From assembly GCF_002294725.1 (NCBI RefSeq), contig NZ_NSFT01000005.1, forward strand, positions 62,001-126,000: DNA of 64,000 nucleotides. Reading direction: 5' to 3'. A model generated the notes under the pieces. That model saw nothing but the letters and a program-made list of their open reading frames with translations, was not told the DNA's origin and ran no database searches. The position numbers and the translations under genes are program-made. This document shows positions 53,861 to 62,046 of this stretch, one piece after another. Position 1 is the first letter of the stretch. Each line of letters starts with the position of its first letter. Origin of the DNA: Mesorhizobium sp. WSM4313 (GTDB taxonomy: Bacteria; Pseudomonadota; Alphaproteobacteria; Rhizobiales; Rhizobiaceae).

Positions 53861-55675
53861 CTACCCTTCCATCTCTTCGCGTAGCATCTCCAGTTCCAGC
53901 CACTCTTCCTCGAGTGCCGCCAGCGTCGTGCGCTCCTTGTCGAGCGCGGCGATAGTCTTCTGGAACGAGGCGGGGTCGCGCTCGTAGAAGGAGGGGTCGG
54001 CGATGTTGTTCTCCAGTCGCGAGATCGAGGCCGTCACCGCTTCGATCTTCTTAGGCAGCGAATCCAGTGCGAATTTCTGCTTGAACGAGAGCTTTTTCGC
54101 GGCGCCTTTGGGCGCCGACGGTTCGGCTTTCGGTCCAGCCTCGTTCGCCTCGGTCTTGGACCTTGTCTTGCGGTCTTCCAGCCTGGAGCCGCCGCGCTGC
54201 GCCAGCATGTCGGAATAGCCGCCGGCATATTCGATCCAGCGGCCGCCGCCGTCCGGCGCGATCACGCTGGTGACGGTGCGGTCAAGGAAGTCGCGGTCGT
54301 GGCTGACCAGTATCACGGTTCCGGCAAACCCCGCGACAAGCTCCTGCAGCAGCTCCAGCGTCTCCATGTCGAGATCGTTGGTCGGCTCATCCAGCACCAG
54401 AAGGTTCGCCGGCCGGGCCAGCACGCGGGCCAAAAGCAGTCGCGCGCGTTCGCCGCCGGAAAGCTCGCGCACCGGCGTGCGGGCCTGCTCCGGCTTGAAC
54501 AGGAAATCCTTCATGTAGGAGACGACATGACGCTGCTCGCCATTGACGACAAGGTTCTCGCCGCGTCCGTCGGTGAGGTAATGCGCCAGCGTCTCCTGCG
54601 GATCGACGGCCTCGCGCTTCTGATCGAGCGTCGCAATATCGAGATTGACGCCAAGCCGCACGGTGCCGGCGTCCGGCGCCAGCTCGCCGGTCAGCATCTT
54701 CAACAATGTCGTCTTGCCGGCGCCGTTCGGGCCGACCAGGCCGACGCGGTCGCCGCGCTGGATGCGGGTCGAGAACCCCTTGACCACGGTGAGATCGCCA
54801 AAGCTCTTGTCGATGTTCCTGGCCTCGATCACCAGCTTGCCGGATTCGGCGGCGTCGCTGGCCACCATCGTCGCGGTGCCCTCTGCGCCGCGATGGCTGC
54901 GGAAGCGCTGGCGCATGGTTTGCAACTCGCCGAGGCGGCGCATGTTGCGCTTGCGCCTGGCGGTCACGCCATAGCGCAGCCAATGTTCCTCGCGCACGAT
55001 CTGGCGGCCGAGCTTGTGCTGGTCGCGCTCTTCCTCTTCCAGCACCTGGTCGCGCCATTCCTCGAAATGCGCAAAGCCCTTGTCCAGCCGCCGCGTCTGG
55101 CCGCGGTCCAGCCAGACAGTGGCGCGCGTGACGCGCTCGAGAAACCGGCGGTCATGCGAGATCAGGATCACCGCGGAGGAGGTACGGGCGAGCTCTTCTT
55201 CCAGCCATTCAATCACCGAAAGATCGAGATGGTTGGTCGGCTCGTCGAGGAGCAGGATGTCGGGTTCCGGCGCCATGACGCGGGCAAGGGCGGCGCGGCG
55301 CGCCTCGCCGCCGGACAGGTCGTTCGGCCGCTCCTCGCCGGTCAGGCCAAGATGGTCCATCAGATAGGTGGCGCGATGCGGATCGTCGGCTGGGCCAAGG
55401 CCCGCCTCGACATAGGCGCGCACGTCGGCGAAGCCGTCCATGTCCGGCATCTGCGGCAGATAGCGGACCGTGGCCGAGGGCTGGCGGAACACCTCGCCAT
55501 CCTGCGGCTCGATCATCCCAGCGGCGATCTTGAGCAGCGTCGACTTGCCCGAGCCGTTGCGTCCGACCAGCGCGATCTTCTCGCCGGCGGATGCGCTGAG
55601 CGCCGCGCCGTCGAGCAGCGGGGTGCCGCCGAAAGTCAGTTTAATGCCGTCGAGGTTGAGGAGTGGCGGCGCCAT
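53861..55675 (-). CDS. ABC-F family ATPase (Uup-like)
   Basis: 604 residues with two nucleotide-binding domains and no membrane helix. Walker A motifs are GRNGSGKST (about residue 38) and GPNGAGKTT (about 315); signatures LSGGEARRAAL and LSGGERARLLL; Walker B LLLDEPTNHLDL and LVLDEPTNDLDM. A charged linker separates them and a C-terminal coiled coil (KIEAVTASISRLENNIADPS... LAALEEEWLELEML) is typical of Uup, a DNA- or ribosome-associated branch of ABC-F. ATG 55675 starts the first domain. It overlaps closely with the thiamine pyrophosphokinase gene. Confidence 0.9.
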   Translation of the reverse strand: MAPPLLNLDGIKLTFGGTPLLDGAALSASAGEKIALVGRNGSGKSTLLKIAAGMIEPQDGEVFRQPSATVRYLPQMPDMDGFADVRAYVEAGLGPADDPHRATYLMDHLGLTGEERPNDLSGGEARRAALARVMAPEPDILLLDEPTNHLDLSVIEWLEEELARTSSAVILISHDRRFLERVTRATVWLDRGQTRRLDKGFAHFEEWRDQVLEEEERDQHKLGRQIVREEHWLRYGVTARRKRNMRRLGELQTMRQRFRSHRGAEGTATMVASDAAESGKLVIEARNIDKSFGDLTVVKGFSTRIQRGDRVGLVGPNGAGKTTLLKMLTGELAPDAGTVRLGVNLDIATLDQKREAVDPQETLAHYLTDGRGENLVVNGEQRHVVSYMKDFLFKPEQARTPVRELSGGERARLLLARVLARPANLLVLDEPTNDLDMETLELLQELVAGFAGTVILVSHDRDFLDRTVTSVIAPDGGGRWIEYAGGYSDMLAQRGGSRLEDRKTRSKTEANEAGPKAEPSAPKGAAKKLSFKQKFALDSLPKKIEAVTASISRLENNIADPSFYERDPASFQKTIAALDKERTTLAALEEEWLELEMLREEMEG

Positions 55676-55676
55676 G

Positions 55677-56321
55677 TCAACTTTCTGGAAGAGGATAGGG
55701 GTGGGCCAGAAGCAGGGCCCGGCCGCGCTCCAGCGCGATGCCAAGCTGCCCTTTGACCTCATTTGATATAGTGAGCGAGGAACCGAACGCCACCTCGACG
55801 CGGTCGAGCGGCCATTTGGCGCCGGTGACCGTCAGGCCGGACAGGTCGGAAAAGCCGAGCACCGAAAACAAGGTGCCGTCGTCATAGTCGAAGCTGGCCT
55901 TGCTGGGCAGGATGGGAGCGCCTTCCTGCGCGCCACTGGTCAGCAGCACGGTCGTGCCAGCCTCGGCCAGCCGCACGGCCAGCGCCAGATGCAGGAAGGC
56001 ATGGTCGGCGCGCTTGCCGCCGAAGGCGCCGGCCAACACGAGGCTGGTGGCGCCACGCTGAAGCGCTTCCGCTATGGCGAGCTCGCCATCGGTCATGTCC
56101 TTCTCGGCCGGGAAAACTTTTTGGGGCACCGCGGCGAGATCATCCGGCAGGTTCGCCGGTACCGAGTCGAAATCGCCGACCCAAAGCTCCGGCATCAGGC
56201 CAAGCATGCGGGCATGGCCGATGCCGGCATCGGCGGCGATGACGCGCGAGCCAGCGATCTGGCGTTCGAGCCGGGGCGTGCGGATAAGCTCGCCGCCAAG
56301 CAGGATGGTGAATGTGCCCAT
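55677..56321 (-). CDS. thiN: Thiamine pyrophosphokinase
   Basis: 214 residues. The signature is ADAGIGHARMLGLMPELWVG then DFDS, followed by FPAEKDMTDGELAIAEA (catalytic Asp), AGAFGGKRADHAFLHLAL and the C-terminal substrate-binding SNEVKGQLGIAL. It makes thiamine diphosphate from thiamine and ATP. It is divergent from the riboswitch-controlled thiBPQ uptake operon, so salvage and activation genes are side by side. Its stop is 1 bp from the start of the ABC-F gene. Confidence 0.93.
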   Translation of the reverse strand: MGTFTILLGGELIRTPRLERQIAGSRVIAADAGIGHARMLGLMPELWVGDFDSVPANLPDDLAAVPQKVFPAEKDMTDGELAIAEALQRGATSLVLAGAFGGKRADHAFLHLALAVRLAEAGTTVLLTSGAQEGAPILPSKASFDYDDGTLFSVLGFSDLSGLTVTGAKWPLDRVEVAFGSSLTISNEVKGQLGIALERGRALLLAHPYPLPES

Positions 56322-56462
56322 GGCCGTCGCCCTTACCAGCCCGTCGGGCGAAACGGAAGCGGGATGCCGCGCGCTTCGGCTGCGAGCCTGCCGGCGAACA
56401 TTAGCTGCCCGGCAAACTTCCGCTTGCGCGCTGCTTCGGCCGGGCCTATCTGTCGAAACGCT

Positions 56463-56552
56463 CTAACGGGGTGCCGGACGTGATCCGGCTGAGAGGCGAT
56501 CGAGCCAACCCGCTGAACCTGATCCGGTTTGTACCGGCGGAGGGATTAGACG
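56463..56552 (+). promoter_or_regulatory. TPP riboswitch (THI element)
   Basis: The conserved THI-box elements are in order: ACGGGGTGCC (56466-56475), CCGGCTGAGAGG with the CUGAGA core, ACCCGCTGAACCTGATCCGG, and the closing GTACCGGCGGAGGGATTAG. These form the pyrimidine and pyrophosphate sensor helices of the class. It lies about 55 bp upstream of thiB and should repress thiBPQ when TPP is abundant. Confidence 0.95.
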
Positions 56553-56607
56553 TTTCGGACCATCCGGCGCCTCAATTCCTTGTCACTCGAACGAAGGAGG
56601 CGCCGAT

Positions 56608-57618
56608 ATGCGCGCAATACTGTCCCATCTCATTCTCGCAACCGGCTTTGTCTCGCTTCTGGCGGGCGTCGCGCCTGCCGCTGCGAAGGACAAGCTCACC
56701 GTCTATACCTATGAAAGCTTTACCGCCGATTGGGGCCCCGGCCCGGCGGTGAAGAAGGAATTCGAGGCCGAATGCGGCTGCGATCTCGAATTCGTCTCGG
56801 TGGCCGACGGCGTGGCGCTCCTCAACCGCGTCAAGCTCGAAGGCGCCGGCACCAAGGCCGACATCGTGCTCGGCCTCGACACCAATCTCACCGCCGACGC
56901 CAAGGCGAGCGGACTGTTCGCGCCGCATGGCGAAGTCTCCGCCATCGACGTGCCTGGAGGCTGGAGCGACGACACTTTCGTGCCTTTCGACTACGGCTAT
57001 TTCGCCGTCGTCTATGACACGCAGAAGCTTAAAGTCCCGCCGAGGAGCCTGAAGGAGCTGGTCGAAGGCGCCGGCACGGACAAGATCGTCATTCAGGATC
57101 CGCGCACCTCGACGCCCGGTCTCGGGCTGCTTTTGTGGGTGAAGTCAGTCTATGGCGACAAGGCGCCGGAGGCCTGGGCAAAGCTCAAGACCAAGATCCT
57201 GACGGTGACGCCGGGCTGGAGCGAGGCCTATGGCCTGTTCACCAAGGGCGAGGCGCCGATGGTGCTGTCCTACACCACCTCGCCGGCCTATCACATGGTG
57301 GCCGAGAACACCGAGCGCTACCAGGCGGCCTCCTTCGAGGAAGGCGAATACCTGCAGATCGAGGTTGCCGGCATCACCACGACGGGCGCGAAGAACCCGC
57401 TGGCGCAAAAGTTCATCGCCTTCATGACCGGACCGAAATTCCAGGATGTCATTCCGGAAACCAACTGGATGTTCCCGGCCGGCAAGACCGACAAGCCGCT
57501 CAACCCGGCCTTCGACAAACTGGTGAAGCCGACCAAGACCTTGCTGTTCAGCCCGCAGGAGGTCGCCGCCAACCGCAAGGCGTGGGTGGATGAGTGGCTG
57601 GCGGTGATGAGCAAGTAG
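56608..57618 (+). CDS. thiB: Thiamine ABC transporter substrate-binding protein
   Basis: 336 residues: signal peptide ([19 protein letters not shown]), then [20 protein letters not shown] and [46 protein letters not shown] and [16 protein letters not shown], all typical of ThiB. It captures thiamine and its phosphates in the periplasm for ThiPQ. GGAGG precedes the ATG. The next gene of the operon is separated by 232 bp carrying a long inverted repeat. Confidence 0.95.
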   Translation: MRAILSHLILATGFVSLLAGVAPAAAKDKLTVYTYESFTADWGPGPAVKKEFEAECGCDLEFVSVADGVALLNRVKLEGAGTKADIVLGLDTNLTADAKASGLFAPHGEVSAIDVPGGWSDDTFVPFDYGYFAVVYDTQKLKVPPRSLKELVEGAGTDKIVIQDPRTSTPGLGLLLWVKSVYGDKAPEAWAKLKTKILTVTPGWSEAYGLFTKGEAPMVLSYTTSPAYHMVAENTERYQAASFEEGEYLQIEVAGITTTGAKNPLAQKFIAFMTGPKFQDVIPETNWMFPAGKTDKPLNPAFDKLVKPTKTLLFSPQEVAANRKAWVDEWLAVMSK

Positions 57619-57650
57619 GATCGCTTTTCGCGCAAGATGATCGCTCTACG

Positions 57651-57810
57651 GCGCCCCCCTCTGTCCTGCCGGACATCTCCCCCACAAGGGGGGAGATTGG
57701 CCGTCATCGGCGGTTTCGCCAACTGGCAACGTTGCAGTGATGAGCGAGGCGCGGGCGCTGCTGATCTCCCCCCTTGTGGGGGAGATGTCCGGCAGGACAG
57801 AGGGGGGCGC
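57651..57810. repeat. Perfect 47-bp inverted repeat between thiB and thiP
   Basis: The arm GCGCCCCCCTCTGTCCTGCC... (57651-57697) is exactly complementary to 57764-57810; the loop is 66 bp. Each arm also contains its own hairpin (CTCCCCC-ACAA-GGGGGGAG). It looks like a palindromic intergenic repeat of a kind frequent in Mesorhizobium. RNA from the operon would form an extremely stable hairpin. Confidence 0.92.
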
Positions 57811-57850
57811 GAAGGAACGCGGCGTTTGCTGAATTCCACCAAGGTGCAAC

Positions 57851-59473
57851 GTGCAAGCCGCCGTGCACCCTGACTCCCGCGTCACCGCCGGCGTCGTCGC
57901 GCTGGCGGCCATCGCCATCCTCATCGGCGGTGCCTTCGCCGGCCTCGCCGTCGAAGGCGCGCACGATCTCTCCGGCGCTGCCGCCGCCTTCGACAATTAT
58001 CTCCTGCGCGTCGCCCGCTTCACGCTGTGGCAGGCGGCTCTCTCGACGCTGCTGTCGGTCGCGCCGGCGCTGCTCGTGGCGCGCGCCTTGTCGAGACACC
58101 CAAGTTTCCAGGGACGCCGCCTGATCCTGCAATTGTTCACCGTGCCGCTGGCCTTGCCGGCGATCGTCGCCGCGCTCGGCATTCTGGCGCTCTACGGTCG
58201 GGCCGGATATTTTGCCGGCGTCTTCGCCGGACTTGGCGGTGCGGATTGGCCGGGGATCTACGGCCTCTCCGGCATCCTTGTCGCTCATGTCTTCTTCAAC
58301 CTGCCCTTGGCGACGCGCCTGTTCCTCGAGGCGCTGGGCACCGTTCCGGCCGACCAGTGGCGGCTGGCGAGCCAGCTCGGCATGCGCGCCTGGCCGGCCT
58401 TCCGGCTGATCGAATGGCCGGTGCTGCGCGCAGCCCTGCCGGGGATTGCCGGGCTGGTCTTCATGCTCTGCATCACCTCCTTCACCATCGTGCTGACGCT
58501 GGGCGGCGGTCCGGCCGCGACGACGCTGGAAGTGGCCATCTATCAGGCGCTGCGCTTCGATTTCGATCCCGCGCGGGCCGTAACACTGACGTTTCTTCAG
58601 ATCGCGCTCACCTTCGTCGTGGTCGCAGCACTCACGCGGCTCGGCGCCAACACGGTCGGTGATGCCAATCTGCCGGTGGCGCCGCGCCGCTACCTTTCGG
58701 CGGGCCGGATCGAAAGCGCGCTGAATGCCGCCCTCATCATGCTTGCTCTGCTGTTCGTCGCCGGACCGATGCTGGCGACCGTGCTTTCAGGTCTGGGGGC
58801 GGATCTCGGACGGTTGGCCGGTGAAGCGGCGGTGCGCCGCGCCACCTTCACCAGCGTCGGCCTTGCCCTGCTTGCGGCGCTTCTCAGCGTGACGCTCTCG
58901 TTGGCGCTGATCGCAGCACGGCGCGCGCTGGCCCTGCGGTGCCGGGCAGATAGGGCCATGGGCCTGCTCGAACATGCCGCCGACACCGGCGCCGGCTTCG
59001 TGCTTGTCGTGCCACCGATCGTGCTCGGCGCCGGCTGGTTCCTGGCGCTGCGCCACGTCACCGATGTCTTTGCCATCGCGCCGGTCATGGTCGTCGCCGT
59101 CAACGCAGTGATGGCGATGCCCTTCGCCATTCGCGCCGTTCGCCCGGCCTATGACGCGGCGAGCGAACGCCACGAGCGGCTTTGCCTTGCGCTCGGCATA
59201 ACCGGCTGGAGCCGGCTCAGCCTGATAGACTGGCCGTCGCTGAGGCGGCCCTTGGCCACCGGCTTCGCCTTCGCCATGGCGCTGTCGCTCGGCGATCTCG
59301 GCGTGATCGCGCTGTTCGGCAGCGATTCCGTGCAGACCTTGCCCTATCTGCTTTTGGCGCGCATGAGCAGCTACAGGACAGCCGACGCTGCGGGACTTGC
59401 CTTGCTGCTCGGCCTCGTCTGCCTGATGCTGGTGGTCGCCGCGGACTGGCTGGGGCGGGAAGGAAAGTCATGA
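57851..59473 (+). CDS. thiP: Thiamine ABC transporter permease
   Basis: 540 residues from GTG 57851, with about 12 membrane helices in two homologous halves. The EAA-type loop that docks the ATPase is seen in each half (AAGEP-like [20 protein letters not shown] and [20 protein letters not shown]). It moves thiamine across the inner membrane with ThiQ. Its stop overlaps the thiQ start (ATGA). AAGGTG serves as ribosome-binding site. Confidence 0.94.
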   Translation: MQAAVHPDSRVTAGVVALAAIAILIGGAFAGLAVEGAHDLSGAAAAFDNYLLRVARFTLWQAALSTLLSVAPALLVARALSRHPSFQGRRLILQLFTVPLALPAIVAALGILALYGRAGYFAGVFAGLGGADWPGIYGLSGILVAHVFFNLPLATRLFLEALGTVPADQWRLASQLGMRAWPAFRLIEWPVLRAALPGIAGLVFMLCITSFTIVLTLGGGPAATTLEVAIYQALRFDFDPARAVTLTFLQIALTFVVVAALTRLGANTVGDANLPVAPRRYLSAGRIESALNAALIMLALLFVAGPMLATVLSGLGADLGRLAGEAAVRRATFTSVGLALLAALLSVTLSLALIAARRALALRCRADRAMGLLEHAADTGAGFVLVVPPIVLGAGWFLALRHVTDVFAIAPVMVVAVNAVMAMPFAIRAVRPAYDAASERHERLCLALGITGWSRLSLIDWPSLRRPLATGFAFAMALSLGDLGVIALFGSDSVQTLPYLLLARMSSYRTADAAGLALLLGLVCLMLVVAADWLGREGKS

Positions 59474-60258
59474 CGACGACCATCGACGGCACCGCCGCGC
59501 AAAAGGGCCTCGCCGTCGCGCTGGATGGCGTCTCGTTCAGCTATGGCGAATCTTCCTTTCGCTTCGACGCCGAATTCGCAGCCGGCAGGATCACCGCCAT
59601 CATGGGGCCGAGCGGCTCCGGCAAGTCGACGCTGCTCAATCTGATAGCCGGCTTCGAAGTGCCCGATGCGGGCAAGGTCCTGATCGGCGGCGTCGGTCTC
59701 GGAAACACGCCGCCTTCGACGCGGCCGGTGTCGATGGTGTTCCAGGAAAACAATTTGTTTGCGCATCTTTCCGTCGAAGCCAATGTCGGGCTCGGCCGCT
59801 CGCCGTCGCTGAAACTCGGCGACGCCGATCGCGCCGAGGTCGCCGAGGCGCTGGCGCGGGTTGGTCTTGCCGGTAAGGAAAAGCGGCTGCCGCGCGAGCT
59901 TTCCGGCGGCGAGCGGCAGCGCGTGGCGCTGGCGCGCGTGCTGCTGCGCGACCGGCCCGTTTTGCTGCTCGACGAACCTTTTGCGTCGCTCGGCCCGGCG
60001 CTGCGCGACGACATGCTGGACCTTGTGACCGGCATCCATGCCGAGCGCGAAATGACGGTGTTGTTCGTCACGCATCAGCCGGAAGATGCGCGCCGCATCG
60101 GGCAGGACGTGGCATTTCTCGACGAAGGCACGATCGCGGCAGCCGGGCCGGCCGAGGATTTCTTCGATCGGTCTGGACCGGATGCATTCAGACGCTATAT
60201 CGGCGATCGAGGCGGCACCGTTGCCGGATCACAACATGTTGCCCGGAAGCGGACATAA
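59470..60258 (+). CDS. thiQ: Thiamine ABC transporter ATP-binding protein
   Basis: 262 residues. Walker [10 protein letters not shown] (about residue 41), Q-loop [12 protein letters not shown], signature [16 protein letters not shown], Walker [14 protein letters not shown] and switch [13 protein letters not shown]. The overlap with thiP fixes the start. It powers ThiBP uptake of thiamine and its phosphates. Confidence 0.95.
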   Translation: MTTTIDGTAAQKGLAVALDGVSFSYGESSFRFDAEFAAGRITAIMGPSGSGKSTLLNLIAGFEVPDAGKVLIGGVGLGNTPPSTRPVSMVFQENNLFAHLSVEANVGLGRSPSLKLGDADRAEVAEALARVGLAGKEKRLPRELSGGERQRVALARVLLRDRPVLLLDEPFASLGPALRDDMLDLVTGIHAEREMTVLFVTHQPEDARRIGQDVAFLDEGTIAAAGPAEDFFDRSGPDAFRRYIGDRGGTVAGSQHVARKRT

Positions 60259-60411
60259 TTTATGGCCAAACCGGCAATGGGCGATCCGGCGTTTCCTTGC
60301 CTTGTCCGGGGGAGTATGGCTAGGTCCGGCCATGCTGGTCCGGATAGGCCGTGATTTGCCGAAAGATTTGGAAAGGAAGCCGACCTGTCGAGCGGCGCTG
60401 AGAAGGTGTGG

Positions 60412-61878
60412 ATGAAGCCGCTGGCACGATTTCTCGCGCTGGCGAGCGTCGCCGTGCTGGCGAGCTGCCAGATGTTCACGCCGCCGGACGTGCAGGAGAG
60501 CGGCTTCCAACCTTCCGACAAGCCGATCACCGTCGACAATGTCGTGGCCAACGCCAAGCTCGCCGAAATGGCGAAGGCGCAGCACCCGCGGATTCTCGCC
60601 ACCTATGGCGGGGAATATTCCGACCCCAAGCTCGAACGCATGGTGGCCAAGGTCGTCGGCAATCTGACGGTGGTGTCGGCCAACCCGACCCAGACCTATC
60701 GCATCACCATCCTCAACTCGCCCAACGTCAACGCCTTCGCGCTGCCGGGTGGCTATCTCTATGTGACGCGGGGCCTGCTGGCGCTGGCCAACGATTCCTC
60801 CGAGCTTGCCGCCGTCATCGCGCATGAGATGGGGCACGTCACCGCGAATCACGGCCTGCAGCGGCAGCAGCTCGAAGCCGAGGAGGGCCTGGCGACCAAG
60901 GTAGTCTCCGATGTGCTCGGCGACAGCCCGACCGCCAAGGCGGCGCTGATCCGCGGCAAGCTCAGGCTCGCGCAATTCTCGCGCAACCAGGAACTGCAGG
61001 CCGACGCCATCGGCATCAAGTCGATCGGCGAGGCGGGCTATGATCCCTATGCGGCAGGCCGCTTCCTGCAGTCGATGTCGGCCTACACGGATTTCCGCTC
61101 GGTGAGCGGCGCCACCGACGCCAGCCTCGACTTCCTGGCGACGCACCCGAACACGCCGCAGCGTATCGAGCTGGCGCAGCGCCTGGCGCGCAATTTCGGC
61201 CCGCCCGGCGTCGGCACGCGCGACCGCGACGCATTTCTGGCCGGCATAGACGGCCTGCTTTACGGCGACACGCCGGAAGAAGGCTATGTGCGCGGCCAGA
61301 CCTTCATGCATCCCAATCTCGGCGTCTCGTTCACCATGCCGGACGGTTTCGTCATCGACAATTCGGCGGCCGCCGTGACCGCGACCGGGCCGGGCGACAT
61401 CGCCATCCGCTTCGACGGCGTGGCGATCGACAAGTCCGTGTCGCTCACCGATTACATCCGCAGCGGCTGGGTCGCGGGGCTCGAAGACGCCAGCGTGCGC
61501 CAGGACACGATCAACGGCAACGATGCGGCGACGGCGCATGCCAGCGCGCAAGGCTGGCAGTTCGACATCGCGGTGATCCGGGCCGGCGGGCAGGTCTACA
61601 GGCTGCTGACGGCCGCGCCCTCGGCCAGCACTTCGCTGGACCCGGTGGCGCGCTCGGTCAGCGGTTCCTTCCGCGTGCTGAGCCCAGCCGAGAAGGCGGC
61701 GCTGAAGCCGCTGCATATCCGGGTCGTCACCGTCCAGGCCGGCCAGACCATGGGCTCGCTCGCCGCGCAGATGGTCGGCGTCGACCGCAAGCTCGATCTG
61801 TTCCGCGTGCTCAACGCCATGTCGCCGGGCGCGACTGTGTCGTCCGGCGACAAGGTCAAGATCGTCACCGACAAATAA
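60412..61878 (+). CDS. M48 family zinc metallopeptidase lipoprotein (BepA/YfgC-like)
   Basis: 488 residues. The lipobox LASVAVLASC places a lipidated Cys near residue 20. The zinc site is HEMGH in AAVIAHEMGHVTANHGL, with the third ligand in FSRNQELQADAIGIKSI (Glu/Asp). A C-terminal LysM-like segment (VQAGQTMGSLAAQMVGVDRK) may bind peptidoglycan. Such peptidases clear misfolded outer-membrane proteins. ATG 60412 is preferred; an in-frame GTG lies two codons earlier. Confidence 0.9.
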   Translation: MKPLARFLALASVAVLASCQMFTPPDVQESGFQPSDKPITVDNVVANAKLAEMAKAQHPRILATYGGEYSDPKLERMVAKVVGNLTVVSANPTQTYRITILNSPNVNAFALPGGYLYVTRGLLALANDSSELAAVIAHEMGHVTANHGLQRQQLEAEEGLATKVVSDVLGDSPTAKAALIRGKLRLAQFSRNQELQADAIGIKSIGEAGYDPYAAGRFLQSMSAYTDFRSVSGATDASLDFLATHPNTPQRIELAQRLARNFGPPGVGTRDRDAFLAGIDGLLYGDTPEEGYVRGQTFMHPNLGVSFTMPDGFVIDNSAAAVTATGPGDIAIRFDGVAIDKSVSLTDYIRSGWVAGLEDASVRQDTINGNDAATAHASAQGWQFDIAVIRAGGQVYRLLTAAPSASTSLDPVARSVSGSFRVLSPAEKAALKPLHIRVVTVQAGQTMGSLAAQMVGVDRKLDLFRVLNAMSPGATVSSGDKVKIVTDK

Positions 61879-61915
61879 GACCGACGCCCCGCTTTCCGGC
61901 GGCTTCCGCTTGATG

Positions 61916-62000
61916 GTGATGGCGTTTCGTTGAATCGCCATCACGATCCTTGTTGGAGCATGTCGTCCGAAACCGGTTCCCACTTATCGGGATCATGCTC
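61916..62000. repeat. Two-hairpin intergenic repeat of the GAGCATG class
   Basis: GTGATGGCG (61916-61924) pairs with CGCCATCAC (61936-61944), and GAGCATG (61956-61962) pairs with CATGCTC (61994-62000) around CCGAAACCGGTTCCCACTTA. This is the hairpin repeat type seen also, in weaker form, at 49872-49946. It lies between convergent genes. Confidence 0.7.
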
Positions 62001-62046
62001 TCTCGACGCTGCCGTTCGGCTGGCTGCGTCCACGCCATCGATGCTG

